64,000 nucleotides of DNA from Bathynomus jamesi (lineage: Eukaryota > Arthropoda > Malacostraca > Isopoda > Cirolanidae): assembly GCA_023014485.1 (NCBI GenBank), contig JAJOZX010012111.1:49470-113469 (forward strand). Reading direction: 5' to 3'. The position numbers and the translations under genes are program-made. Within the stretch, counting starts at the first letter, position 1. Every line of letters begins with the position of its first letter. Under the pieces are notes generated by a model. That model was not told the DNA's origin, did no database searches, and saw only the letters and a program-made list of their open reading frames with translations. Positions 53,029-63,824 of this stretch are shown piece after piece.

Positions 53029-54258
53029 ATGTTTAATAGAAAATTAAGAGAAATATTAAAAAATAACTATAATGGGCTTTCACAGCAGTTTCTTAGTATC
53101 AATTCGTCACTACCATATCTGTACGGCTTAGTAAAAACATACAAAGTTAATAATCCCATGAGGCCTATTGTTAGCTCAGTGGGCTCCGTAACCTATAAAC
53201 TATCAAAATGGTTAGTTAGTTTATTAACACCGTTAGTTGGCTCTATTTCTGAGTCACATATTGTAAATAGCATGGATCTTATTGACAAACTGAAGTTCCC
53301 TAATGACCCTAATTTCAAATTGGTAAGTTTCGATGTATGCTCGATATTCACAAAAGTCCCTGTTGATGACCTACTTGATTTCTTAAAAGATAAGATTTCT
53401 GAATATTCTTTCCCTGTTCAACACAACACTCTTATTGAGTTAATTAAGCTGTGTGTCAAAGATTGTAAATTTCAGTTTGAAAATAAGTTTTATGTTATGT
53501 CGTTTGGATTGGCTATGGGAAATCCCCTTTCACCTGTACTAGCTAATTTATATATGGAATTTTTTGAAAGTAGAATTTTGCCTACGATTGTTAATTTTAA
53601 CCTGGTTTGGTACAGGTATATAGATGATATTTTATGCCTTTGGCCTAATAATTTGGATGTGGACTTATTTCTTGGTAGGCTCAACAATTTAGCCCCATCT
53701 ATTAAGTTTACAGTTGAAAAAGAAAATGAGGGAAGCCTATCTTTTCTTGATCTAAAAATTTGGAGATGCTCTAATCAGTTCAAATATGAAGTCTACCGTA
53801 AGCCTACTAATAATAACTCTTACGTGCATTTTTATTCTGACCATCATCCTTCGATTAAATCCTCTATTCTCTCTGCTATGTTTCTTCGAGCATTGAGAGT
53901 TGTCAGTCCTGAATTTTTAGATTCCGAGTTATGCAATATTATGAATATTGGTACTAAATTATGTTATCCTATTTCATTTTTAGATAACTGTCTTAAGAAA
54001 GCCAAGAATAGGTATTATAATAATGTAATTGTAAAGGAATTTCAGCGTAAAAATATCCTTAGCCTACCTTACCATGTTAATTTTCAATACCTTCCAACTG
54101 TACTTAAAGCAATTGGCATTAATGTAATCTTTAAGTATAATAATACTGTTAAATCACGCCTAATAAAGTATAGCCCTGATAATGTTGTTGGTTGTGTGTA
54201 TTCGATCGGATGTACACAATGTAACTCAGTAGTCAGTATATATAGGCCAAACCGGTAA
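53029..54258 (+). CDS. PLE reverse transcriptase with start of GIY-YIG, right arm
   Basis: 409 codons open. Motifs: LPYLYGLVKTYK, NPMRPIVSSVGSVTYK, SFDVCSIFTKVPVDDLL, SFGLAMGNPLSPVLANLYME, RYIDDILCLW (YIDD 197-200), SFLDLKIW, EVYRKPTNNNSYVH (256-262) and VGCVYSIGCTQCN, the first half of the GIY-YIG domain. A shift at about 54235 displaces Y-I-G-Q-T-G-K. The N-terminal part of a complete PLE is missing, so this is a 5'-truncated copy. PLEs use this pair of activities for target-primed insertion. Near-identity with the left arm implies a single recent event. Confidence 0.8.
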   Translation: MFNRKLREILKNNYNGLSQQFLSINSSLPYLYGLVKTYKVNNPMRPIVSSVGSVTYKLSKWLVSLLTPLVGSISESHIVNSMDLIDKLKFPNDPNFKLVSFDVCSIFTKVPVDDLLDFLKDKISEYSFPVQHNTLIELIKLCVKDCKFQFENKFYVMSFGLAMGNPLSPVLANLYMEFFESRILPTIVNFNLVWYRYIDDILCLWPNNLDVDLFLGRLNNLAPSIKFTVEKENEGSLSFLDLKIWRCSNQFKYEVYRKPTNNNSYVHFYSDHHPSIKSSILSAMFLRALRVVSPEFLDSELCNIMNIGTKLCYPISFLDNCLKKAKNRYYNNVIVKEFQRKNILSLPYHVNFQYLPTVLKAIGINVIFKYNNTVKSRLIKYSPDNVVGCVYSIGCTQCNSVVSIYRPNR

Positions 54259-54592
54259 AACGTTAGATATTAGGGTAAAACAGCAGTACTTCCAATGCTT
54301 TATTTAACCATATGTATAGATGTAACCATAGCATCAAGTGGGATAGTTCTAAAGCGCTTGTTAAAAACAGAGATATAATAGAACGAAATATAGAATGTGC
54401 ATTTATTCATTTTAAAAACAATTTCAATAACAGTTCGGGGACTTATAAAATTGACGATATCATGTTAAAATTTCTTTTGCCTCTCATTAACCCTTGTTAA
54501 GTATGTGCTAATTGTTTTGTTTTTCCTGTACGTTGTATATATTTATGGGCATCTCGCCTTTTAACTTCATTCCCTGACGAGGTGTAGCTTCT
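54236..54592 (+). pseudogene. PLE GIY-YIG and C-terminus, frameshifted
   Basis: Begins YIGQTGKTLDIRVKQ in the frame next to the main ORF, then MYRCNHSIKWDSSKALVKNR and FIHFKNNFNNSSGTYKIDDI (54312-54500). The 3' untranslated part reaches CTGACGAGGTGTAGCTT at 54574-54590, where homology with the left arm ends. The hammerhead-like core is therefore cut before its GAAA. Confidence 0.75.
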
Positions 54593-54599
54593 TGGGCGT

Positions 54600-54635
<36 letters not shown>

Positions 54636-54643
54636 ACGCCCAA
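54593..54643. repeat. GGGCGTAACATAT...ATATGTTACGCCC hairpin
   Basis: A 12-13 bp inverted repeat (GGGCGTAACATA and its inverse) around a (TA)n core forms one long perfect hairpin of about 50 bp, a cruciform-prone site at the PLE 3' border. Confidence 0.85.
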
Positions 54644-55513
54644 ACATCGAAATCGCTGAGTGAGCGAAGAAAACAGCCACAACGCGTTGTGGATGCACTT
54701 AAGTGACCACACTCTGATGTTAGATACTTTTTCGCTTCATGGCCGTTTTCAAGCAACCACAACGCGTTGTGGACGATTTGAAAATTATTGAATGCCCGGT
54801 TAGGTCAACTGGTCGCCCTTGACGATTGGTTAGGTTAAGTCGTGATATTTTCGTTAAAACCGACGAAAATATCACGGCTTAACCTAACCTATCATCAAGG
54901 GCGTACAATTAACCTAACCGGGCATTCAGTTGACCTAATCGGACATTCAATTAACCTAACCAGTTGGTTAATTTGTACATTTACGTCTCATTCTAAAGTT
55001 GCTTAAAATTAATCGAAACCTACGGGAAAATTATTGATGATAATTTTTTAAAGGACTTTATCTTTTTTCTAGCATATCTGCTTAACTTTGCTTTTTAATC
55101 GGTGAATACGTCCATAAATATACTCGTGCGTCGTGTTTATATCATTTCAATATATATATAATTTTTTTTTTTTTTTTTTTGCAGGGAATCTGTGTAACTA
55201 CGGATTTCATGAAATCCTTAAAATGTTGAGGGATTTCATGTGAAGTTAACCCTTTATGGCTGAAATTTTTGCGTAGGGTTGAGTCTAAATGCGTGTATTT
55301 GAAACGTTACGTATTCGACTCAGTGCGGTAAAGGGTTAAGTTGTGATATTTTCGTTCGTTTTAGCGGAAATATCACGACTTAACCTAACCAATCGTCAAG
55401 GGCGTACGGTTCACCAAACCGGGTATTCAATAATTTTCCCGTAGGTTTAACGAAAATATCACGACTTAACCTTACGTGAAATCCCTGAACATTTTAGGGA
55501 TTCCATGAAATCC
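54644..55513. repeat. Fold-back repeats with GGTTAGGTTAAG motifs (copies B and C)
   Basis: Copy B (54785-54960) has GTGATATTTTCGTT and its inverse, flanked on both sides by GATTGGTTAGGTTAAG, GGGCG and GCCCGGTTAGG. Copy C (55330-55480) has the same units in other spacings, repeated. CACAACGCGTTGTGG, itself a palindrome, occurs twice at about 54675 and 54755. Copy A is at 26519-26640. No gene is seen. Confidence 0.6.
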
Positions 55514-55800
55514 CTAGTTACATTGTGTACATTCGATCGAATACACACACTCAACAGCATTTTCCGGGCTGTTCTTTATTAGGAGAGATTTAATCGTATT
55601 ATTATAATTAAAGACTACGTTACTGCCAATTGTTTTAAGTAAGATGGGAAGATATTTAAAATTTACATGGTAAGGTAGGCCTAGGATATTTTTATGCTCA
55701 AATTCATTTACAGTTACATTATTATAACACCTATTCTTAGCTTTCTTAAGGCAGTTATCTAGAAATGAAATAGGGTAACACAATTTAGTAAACACGTCTG
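55514..55800 (-). pseudogene. PLE fragment, third copy of the palindrome family
   Basis: Minus strand gives TKLCYPISFLDNCLKKAKNR, NILGLPYHVNFKYLPILLKT and AVECVYSIECTQCN, homologous to the C-terminal half of the protein at 53029-54258 but clearly diverged. It stops inside the GIY-YIG start, with no YIDD core. Confidence 0.8.
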
Positions 55801-56764
55801 TTTGAGAAGTACCAGAGATATCTCTTAAATACCTTGAGTGCAATTTCAGCCAAAACCCTGTTTGGATAAGTCTCCATAACTGTTGGAAAAGCTAGGTCGT
55901 TTCTAGGGGCCCTCAGGGGCCCTTGGCTTCATGCCATTATTTACTATAAACAAGTGCCACAAAGGGACAAAAATCTTTCACTCTTTTTTTTTTTTCATGA
56001 GCATAAAGTTTCATTTGCTCCTGGAAGAGAGAGATCTTCAAAGCATAGGTAGTTTTTGCCATCCAGCGAGCCTGATGAAGAGCTGGAGCTCTGATGTTGT
56101 ACTTCTTAGGCAAACTTCCTCCCAGGAAAATTAGAGAAAGATGGAGGAATTCACTGTAGTCATCTTTTAAGAAGCTGCTGTTCTGAAGAGCATCGGAGAG
56201 GTACTGTATCATCATCATCAAAAAGTTCCATTCCTGCTGATACAAAGTTTTCTTTATTGATAACTGGCCATTGTGTCATGAATCGTTTAACAATGAGACT
56301 TGTGGTCCTTTCGAAGGTTCAAGAATACTGAAAAATACGTTAGCCAAAACGACTTCATGCACATGACGACGACGTGCTATCCACGTTGGAGAGCGACCTC
56401 CCGCTCTCTCTATCAGGGTACAAGCTCCAAACATCAACCCAGTATTTGATGCTGTTGTATCAACTACAAGCTCCTGCAACTGGTTTCTCAAGCCTCACTC
56501 ATCCAACATCCTGAAGCAGACATCAGCTTGTGCTTGTCCCGTTCCGTGAGGGATGAGTGGAACACCAAGTAGTTTATCTTCTCCTCCTCCTGAAACAACG
56601 ATTGCGATGCGGTTGAGCCCAGATCATGGCCAAGAGACGTAGCTGATGCTGCAATAACAAAGGCTGCATTGCGATCGCTTAGATTAACACGGTCGAGTGC
56701 CTGGGCTACCTCATCTGAGATGACTGTTTTCTTGCATTTGGAAGGAGGGTTCGATGATGTAGAT

Positions 56765-57156
56765 CAGTGCTCTTCAACCTGGGCGGTACCGCCCACTAGT
56801 GGCTCAAGGATCTCATTAATCTAAAGCAGTGGTGCACAAACTTTTTTGATGTGAGGGCCAAGCGAAGAAAATAACTAAATATATTAGCCTACCTACTTTC
56901 CATCTAAGTCATAAATTGGGTCACTTTTATATTCTAACTTTTTCATTGAATTGAAAAGACCCGTGGGGGACACATTTGGCCCGCGGGCCAGGGTTTGTGC
57001 ATCACTGATCTAAAGGTAATTGCAATTAATTTTATTGTTTTATGCAGGGTATATAACTTTTAGTTTGAGTTTTTGCATTTTTAATTTTGGTGGGCGATAC
57101 GGAGATTCAAAAGTTACAAAAGTGGGCGGTAAGCATAAAAGGGTTGAAGAGCACTG
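56765..57156. mobile_element. hAT-type MITE, outer
   Basis: Ends CAGTGCTCTTCAACCTGGGC and the inverse of GGGTTGAAGAGCACTG; perfect 8-bp target duplication ATGTAGAT (56757-56764 and 57157-57164). Inserted in the decayed transposase. Confidence 0.9.
56827..57007. mobile_element. hAT-type MITE, nested inside the outer MITE
   Basis: Ends CAGTGGTGCACAAAC and GTTTGTGCATCACTG; perfect 8-bp target duplication ATCTAAAG (56819-56826 and 57008-57015). It contains TTGGCCCGCGGGCCA, a palindrome. It is 181 bp long. Confidence 0.9.
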
Positions 57157-57830
57157 ATGTAGATGGATGACACGATGCATCAGAATCCGTGAACGGGGAG
57201 GAAGAATCCACATCAGTTATCACTTTGTCAGATGCCACAAGTTGATATTTCTTGGTTTTCATCATCGTCACTTCGCTTTTTTCTGTTATATTCAGATTCT
57301 TCTCGTTGCCTCTTCCGATCCTTCTTTTTAGTCAAGACTCGATCAATGCCTCCAAAACTGGCGCAGGAACGATCTTCTCTCTGCTTGATAAGGAATTCTT
57401 TGTCCTCTTCGTTAGTCATTATCTTTAAGGCATCTGCTGTGGCGACATCGAAAATGTCTTCAGGATCAGCATTGAATACTGCCACATTCATTTGTATGCT
57501 TTCTGAAGATGACTTCCTATTTTTCTTTAGAGTGCAATATTGTTCGAATAGTTTTCTCAGTTTCCTTTCAGCATTGTCCGATCTTTGAGTTGGAATCCTT
57601 GCTTTATCTCAGATATAAAGAACAGCAGAGAGAGTCTCTTTCAAACTTGCAGTGACTGTTCGTTTTTCCTCGATGTGATGAAATAAGAACTTGCTTAACA
57701 CTTCACGCTTCGAATGTAATCGTGAGGTTAGAAGATCTTTTGTAGGTTTTTCAATGAGCCAGGTACTGGCAGAACTTCGGGTCGGCCGTTTGACGTCAAC
57801 CATGGCGATGAGTGACTGTAACAAAGAGAA

Positions 57831-58021
57831 AACAAATCAATATTTTAATAACTTACATTTATGACTATATAATAAATAACTTCTAATTTATCAGTCTCTT
57901 TCCTACAATGAGGTATGTAAATGAAAAGAAAAGAACCTCATCTAAAATCTCATATTTTAAACGCGGCTCCGTCCATTCATATTTATATTTATTGTATAAT
58001 GTACATAATAAGACTATATTA
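57831..58021. other. AT-rich spacer
   Basis: No feature is seen between the decayed transposase start and the mariner end. Confidence 0.5.
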
Positions 58022-58023
58022 TA

Positions 58024-58743
58024 CGAGGGGCGGTCAAAAAATAAGTTTACACGGCGTGTAATTTCGTAACTAAAGGACCTACATTGATTATGTTTGTATC
58101 AGGTGAATTCGTTAATCATTGTTGGCAACACTGCACGTCGATTTGGCTGCCATCTATCGTACATTGATTATATACGAGGCAGTTGAACATGGTGGCTCGA
58201 CTGGAACAGTGCTCTGTCATTTCTGCAACGATATTCCGAGTCTGTCAGTGGTTAAGAATTTCTCGAGCGCATTGTCACAGGAGACGAGACATGGGTTCAT
58301 TACCGTACTCCGGAAACTAGACGTGCCAGCATGGAATGGAAGCACCCTGGGTCCCCGCGACCAAAGAAGTTCAAGATTGCGAAGTCCGCTGGCAAAGTGA
58401 TGGTTAGCGTGTTTTGGGACCACAAAGGCGTTTTGCTCGCAGACTTCATGCAAAAAGGCACAACAATCAATGCAGCTGTATATTGTTCAACACTGGAACG
58501 TTTACGAGTGACCATTAAACGTAAACGTCCTGGACTGCTCCGCAGGGCAGGGCACTTTTCCTATCGAGCCGCTATGTTCAATTGACTCGTATAACCAATG
58601 TACGGTAGGCGGCAGCCGAATCGACATGCATTGTTGCCAACAATGATTAACGAATTCACCTGATACAAACATAATCAATGTAGGTCCTTTAGTTACGAAA
58701 TTATACGCCGTGCCGTGTAAACTTATTTTCTGACCGCCTCTCG
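58024..58743 (+). mobile_element. Internally deleted mariner
   Basis: Ends CGAGGGGCGGTCAAAAAATA and its near-inverse, flanked by TA (58022-58023, 58744-58745). The inverted homology extends for about 150 bp, including CAGGTGAATTCGTTAATCAT. Inside, the plus strand has GDETWVHYRTPE-like sequence, then MEWKHPGSPRPKKFKIAKSA and VMVSVFWDHKGVLLADFMQK, LERLRVTIKRKRPGLL, the middle of a mariner transposase with the first catalytic Asp. N- and C-terminal parts and the other Asp motifs are deleted. Confidence 0.85.
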
Positions 58744-59226
58744 TATATAGATATGCTACATATATTTACGCATACTGTATGTAATTATATGCAAGAATAT
58801 TTAATATATACACTAATTTATAGTTTATATATATTTCAGTATATATGCATGTAGCAGCTTTGTAGCTCCTAAATATTCTAAAATAATTCGTAATATGAAT
58901 AGTCAACATTTATATATACATATTATATATTTAATGATATTTTTACTTACCAAAAATATACGAAGTATATTTTTGCTTTATCACGAAATAATGTTTCACC
59001 CACATCATACAGCTGCCCAGTACACATTGCATTAAGAGGCCTCCACATTTCCAGCCTTTATTTGTCAAAATCTGCAAACTAAGGTTGAATCAAGTTACTG
59101 TTTGATTCAAGCTCACTCAACCCAAGACGAATTAATATCTGGGTTTTATATATGTATAAACTCGTATATTGTGTATCATTTGAAGCTATCTCTCGTAACC
59201 TAGATTAATATATATATATATATATA
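58744..59226. other. AT-rich non-coding sequence ending in (TA)n
   Basis: No gene is seen. 59203-59226 is a TA tract that borders R1 copy 3. Confidence 0.5.
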
Positions 59227-60861
59227 TAGTGGGCCTAGTTTTAGCCGTTTAAGGTGATAATGACTAATTTAATGCTAGTGATTAATTGATGCAAGTTGAT
59301 TGTTAGAATGACAGGCTGGGTTAACAATTTATGATGTCCTACAGTATCACCGGTTGAAAGTGGCTAATGGTCATAGGCTGACCATATTTCCTTGAGATAA
59401 AAACGGGACATTGGGATGGCAAAAAAGGGACGGGGTTATGTAATATTCTGTATTCATGAAAAAGTAAGTACATAAACCGGGACAAAATTGACATTTTTAT
59501 TAAAACGACGGGACGGCCAGGAAATATAAAACAAACGGTACTGTCCCGTTCAAAACGGTACGTATGGTCAGCCTACTAATGGAGTAGGCCTACTATAGTA
59601 TTTCTGAGTGATACGAATTGCTTCGAGGTCACCAGCTTGGATTACACCCAAGCAAATATTGTTAAGGTTATAAAAAGCACCTTATTGTTTTGTATTTAAT
59701 TAAGAAAATAAATCAGTTATTTGTTCACAGTGAATAACAATGACCAACAATAATTATAGTGAATAACAATTATTTAACGGCCTTTATATTATGCTAAGAT
59801 GACATGGAGCTTAGCCAATAAGAGGAATGGTTAAGAGCTTAATTGACAAGTAATACATTCATTTATGGTAGCAAATGGCATGCAAAATGGAACATTGAAT
59901 GGGCCAAGTAATGACAAAGAATGCACGTGCGTTTAGTACACTGAATAGAATACGTAACACACTGATTAAGTAGGCTAAAGGTTATGCATGAATGAACATG
60001 GAATAAATGATGCAGCCAAATGATAATGGAAATTATGCACGTTAAATTGGTACACTGTAAATGGATTAGGTAGGCTAGACTTACGCATAAGTGGAACACT
60101 GAATGGGCCTAGTAAATGATATAAAAATGCACGTGCGTTTAGTACACGGGAAGTGGATTCGGCCGTCAATAATGAATGCTTAAATAAATCACATAAATAA
60201 ACGGATGCAAAGCATTTGCGGATTACATGATTGAACACAATAGCATGATGCTATACGATTACGGTTTTGGTCGTGTCGATTAGGCCTCTTGAGATGGAGA
60301 AGATACTTGAAGGTTGACCTTGTAGAACGTAGGCCCGAGGTGATGCTGACCGTCCCATTGAAGTTTGTTCAACGGGTACCGGTCGCTTCAAGTGTTGATT
60401 CGCTTCGTGTAGAGTTGAGATGATGCTTGAGGGACAAGCCGGCTGAAGTCGAAACGGCGCTGGGCTTCGAAGAAGTGCTTCTACAGGCAGACGGCGGAAG
60501 GTCTTACTTGACGATGGATCGAAAGCCTTGAAGGAACAGCAGGCCGCTCCTCCGGCGGGAAGCCGGAGGGCGATTGACGTGACGAGTTTCTGCTCGCGAA
60601 GGAGGAGAGCAAGACGAGAAAATGACGAACGACAAGTGAACAAGTGAGAATGCGTGTCAGTGGAATCTCGCTTATATAGTTTCTGTGACGCGGACTTCCT
60701 CGCCATATCTTGAGACGCCTTCCACGCGTCCTTTAGTTGATAAGGGCTTCCTTTCGCGGGCCTTTTGGGAAGAAACGGACGTTTTCATTGTTTCTGGTTC
60801 CTTGACCACGTGTGTCTTCTAAGAATGTTTGATGATGGCGTGGAAGAAAGAATCTCTCTCT
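59227..60861 (-). repeat. R1 interspersed repeat, copy 3
   Basis: Begins TAGTGGGCCTAGTTTTAGCC. It keeps the ACCAGCTTGGATTACACCC block, the GAATGGGCC subrepeats, the GTAGGCCC-rich part and the GTTTCTGTGACGCGGACTTC region. The TATA-like site is weaker (TATATAAG, 60671-60678). Its right end is replaced by (CT)n and (TA)n repeats. A 203-bp MITE is inserted near its start. Confidence 0.65.
59374..59576. mobile_element. MITE with TAGGCTGACCATA ends (hAT-like)
   Basis: TIRs TAGGCTGACCATA and TATGGTCAGCCTA. The host repeat has CTAATGGAGTAGG here in copy 1; CTAATGG occurs on both sides, giving an imperfect target duplication of about 7-8 bp. Confidence 0.75.
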
Positions 60862-60880
60862 CTCTCTCTCTCTCTCTATA

Positions 60881-60926
<46 letters not shown>
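60856..60926. repeat. (CT)n / (TA)n microsatellite
   Basis: CT repeats followed by a long TA run, ending R1 copy 3. Confidence 0.9.
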
Positions 60927-60935
<9 letters not shown>

Positions 60936-61038
60936 ATCATGCGGGTTGCTTCTACAGAGCTTCAATTTAATATTTAGGAGAAATCCAATGACAAGGAGAA
61001 ATGTAAATGCCATGAAAAGTCTTCTTTAATGCGCAACG

Positions 61039-61064
61039 TTTCGAGCAAATACGCTCATCTTCAG
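61039..61064 (-). ncRNA. Hammerhead-like core, left arm
   Basis: Minus strand CTGAAGA, stem GAGC/GCTC with loop GTATTT, then GAAAC. Both boxes match the consensus. Confidence 0.4.
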
Positions 61065-61442
61065 GCTGTATGATAACAATGTGAAATTAAAATCAATAAT
61101 TGAAAAAAAACCAGCAAAGAAAATTTCTATAACCTATTCATAAAGGCAAACTTTAAAAGACTGAAAAAAGAGGGTTAAATTCTAAGTTATACAGATTTAC
61201 ATTTAAAATTAAGAAGCTATTTTTAAATACATATAGTAAATGTGAAATTAATACACTGAAAAATTAACAATAGTACACTGGAATAATGAAAAACTAACTA
61301 ACCTTTCACTGCAATTTCCGAGCTAGATGATTTAAGTACAAAACGAGAAAAACATAAGATAAGATAAGATAAGATAAGATAAGATAAGATGGTGAGGGCG
61401 AATGGGGAAGGGGGATATAAGGAATTGGGGAAGGAGGAGGGA

Positions 61443-61667
61443 TTATAAAAAGTTTAAAGGGACGGCTGATGAGTCAACATTTAACGTCGGGGTCAAAGTT
61501 TTAATATAAAGCGATTCCAGAATCCTAAGTGAGTTGGGACAAGTATTACAACCAAGAATTTTAAAATTTTCTAAAGTGACATCAGTTTTACATTTGATAC
61601 TGTGTTCCCGAATGCTAGAAACTTCTTTAGTTTTTAAAATTTTACCTGTTCGGCCACTTATTCCCAT
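61443..61667 (-). pseudogene. PLE GIY-YIG endonuclease, C-terminal half
   Basis: 74 codons: GISGRTGKILKTKEVSSIRE, HSIKCKTDVTLENFKILGC and LRILESLYIKTLTPTLN. The RTGK...R...H and the late ILESLYIK Glu agree with the GIY-YIG fold that nicks target DNA in PLEs. It starts at the palindrome centre, so the reverse transcriptase is absent. The plus-strand arm (61668-61900) has the same sequence with frameshifts. Confidence 0.65.
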
Positions 61668-62247
61668 GTGGCCGAACAGGTAAAATTTTAAAAACTAAAG
61701 AAGTTTCTAGCATTCGGGAACACAGTATCAAATGTAAAACTGAGTCACTTTAGAAAATTTTAAAATTCTTGGTTGTAATACTTGTCCCAACTCACTTAGG
61801 ATTCTGGAATCGCTTTATATTAAAACTTTGACCCGACGTTAAATGTTGACTCATCAGCCGTCCCTTAAACTTTTTATAATCTCCTCCTTCCCCAATTCCT
61901 TATAATCCCCCCTTCCCCATTCGCCCTCACCATCTTATCTTATCTTATCTTATCTTATCTTATGTTTTTCTCGTTTTGTACTTAAATCAGTCTAGCCTCG
62001 GAAATTGCAGTGAAGGTTAGTTAGTTTTCATTATTCCAGTGTACTAGTTAATTTTTCCAGTGTATTAATTTCACCTTTACTATATGTATTTAAAAATAGC
62101 TTCTTAATTTTAAATGTAAATCTGTATAACTTAGAATTAACCCTTTTTTCAGTCTTTTAAAGTTGCCTTTATGAATAGGTTATAGAAATTTTCTTTGTCT
62201 GGTTTTCATTCAATTATTGATTTTAATTTCACTTGTTATCATACAGC

Positions 62248-62271
62248 CTGAAGATGAGCGTTTGCTCGAAA
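62248..62271 (+). ncRNA. Hammerhead-like core, right arm
   Basis: CTGAAGA, stem GAGC/GCTC with loop GTTT, then GAAA. It mirrors the left-arm motif with a shorter loop and one extra A after GAAA. Confidence 0.4.
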
Positions 62272-62340
62272 ACGTTGCGCATTAAGAAGACTTTTCATGG
62301 CATTTACATTTCTCCTTGTCATTGGATTTCTCCTAAATAT

Positions 62341-63290
62341 TATATATATATATATAAATTCGCATTCGGTCTTCATTTGTGCTAAAAATCCATACATAGC
62401 CTTCAAAAAAACTTTGGCCTCGCATTTTCGCGAGTCTCCATGTTCAAACCAATTTTTGCTAAGAATGCGCAAATAAATTTTAAAATGATAGTCTTGTTTG
62501 TAAATATCACTTTTCTCTCCATTTTTCAAAAAAATGTTCAGGCCTATCATTGCTAATTGTTGTTCTTTATAAACATTTGAACGTGCTTATTTCGGGGCAT
62601 GTAGGGCGCCAAATTTTCATGGCCGAATATTTACCTTAAACCTGGAATATACTTTTGCAAATTTGATTTTAAACAATAAAACTAGAAAAGAAATCTCCTT
62701 AAAAATACATTTTTCTTGTATTATGGCACGGAACCTATAATTTAAGTTTCAGCATTGGCGCCTATGTGTTACCCCCACCCGTATAAGGTACCCCATAAAA
62801 CTCCATTAATTAACATACATACTGTCCGTTATTTTCCAGATGTTGAAGAATGTTTTATTACATATATGCACCGTTATATATTTAGCAGCATACCACCTTA
62901 AATTTCCTTTCAAATCTTAGTTAAAAAATAATAATAATAAATTAAATAATTTCAATGTTTTGAAAAATAAAACGCAGTAAACACTCAGTGAACTTCACAA
63001 ACGTAATTTTAGTCCCCCAAACCATTTCATTGACGCCCCACCGAATTAGAGAATTTTATAATTAGGAATCTAATGTGTAATATTGGATAGTCCTTTACCC
63101 TTTATGCCCTTAGTACAATTTTTGCATAAAACAGTAAACTAGAATCTCTTCATAAAATAAGTAAAATATATAACCATATAGACCCAATGACTACATCTGT
63201 AGCCAGCTCATCGAAGACGTTGGGCGTTAATGAGTTAAACAATCTTTGTGAACACCTTGGTGGTGTTCAAACTGTATATCCTAGCATATG
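62341..63290. other. Non-coding sequence
   Basis: A short (TA)n tract at 62341-62356, then unassigned AT-rich sequence. No gene is seen. Confidence 0.5.
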
Positions 63291-63440
63291 ATCACGACTA
63301 AGTACTTTTCGGTCAAGCTTGGGTTCAAGTACTTGTACTTGTACTTGAAATTTCAATAGTCTGTACTTGTACTTGATGAAATGTAATGGAAAACATTCAA
63401 GTATTTTTCAAGTACTTTAAGCATTGGTAATGAAAAGCTA
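63291..63440. repeat. CTTGTACTTGTACTTG-type repeat patch
   Basis: Imperfect 6-bp units (CTTGTA/CAAGTA) over about 130 bp. Similar in style to the TATTTG patch at 5279-5460, which begins with a hAT-like end; no terminus is visible here. Confidence 0.4.
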
Positions 63441-63538
63441 ATTTGGTAAAGCTAGGCATTGGCGCGCATGACTTCATGGTATGAATACATTATCATTATT
63501 TTTTAACTATGGTCTAGGTGATGATACATGGGCCTTGT

Positions 63539-63824
63539 CCCCGCAAGGGGGTTCTAAGCTCGAAGCTCTTGAGTGCTCTTGTGCTCGGTTTGTTACGTGC
63601 TTGTTCCTGGAGGTTTCACGTGCGCAATCTCGGCCCTAGCACCAAGGATGATGGGGGCTCGACCCGGCAGTCCTGTATCCTTGGTCTTTTTCCACTTCGA
63701 CTGTCCCCTCCACCCTTTCTTTTCCTCTGTCTTTCCTCTCACTTTTTCTTTGTTTTTCCGCGATATAGCCCCTTTAAATAGAGGCGAATCGGTTCTTCCC
63801 GAACTTAAAAAAAAAACCAAAAAA
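63539..63824 (+). mobile_element. SINE-like poly(A) retroposon, copy 2
   Basis: Begins CCCGCAAGGGGGTTCTAAGC and ends GAACTT plus an A-rich tail. A perfect 13-bp target duplication ACATGGGCCTTGT is at 63526-63538 and 63825-63837. Together with copy 1 this establishes a non-coding retroposon of fixed length with 5' end CCCGCAAGG. Confidence 0.8.

Larger units (their letters stand above)
55860..57830 (-). pseudogene. Decayed relative of the 751-aa transposase
   Basis: From the right: an N-terminal part at 57609-57824, FNADPEDIFDVATADALKIM (57228-57491), then after a MITE interruption LVVDTTASNTGLMFGACTLI and RRRHVHEVVLANVF (56276-56491), DDYSEFLHLSLIFLGG and RAPALHQARWMAKTTYALKI (55937-56245). 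The order equals that of the intact protein, with C401 and H403 replaced (ARRRHVHE in place of GCRHHILE). Multiple shifts disable it, and no C-terminal Glu part is found. It lacks clear TIRs. Confidence 0.75.
60970..62340. mobile_element. Head-to-head PLE palindrome (second example)
   Basis: Arms 60970-61657 and 61668-62340 are near-perfect reverse complements around a 10-nt loop (TTATTCCCAT). Each arm runs outward from the middle of a GIY-YIG domain, through a 3' untranslated part with an (AAGAT)n microsatellite, to a hammerhead-like core and the 3' end AGGAGAAATCCAATGACAAG (or its inverse). The left arm differs from the right by a few indels. Confidence 0.85.
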
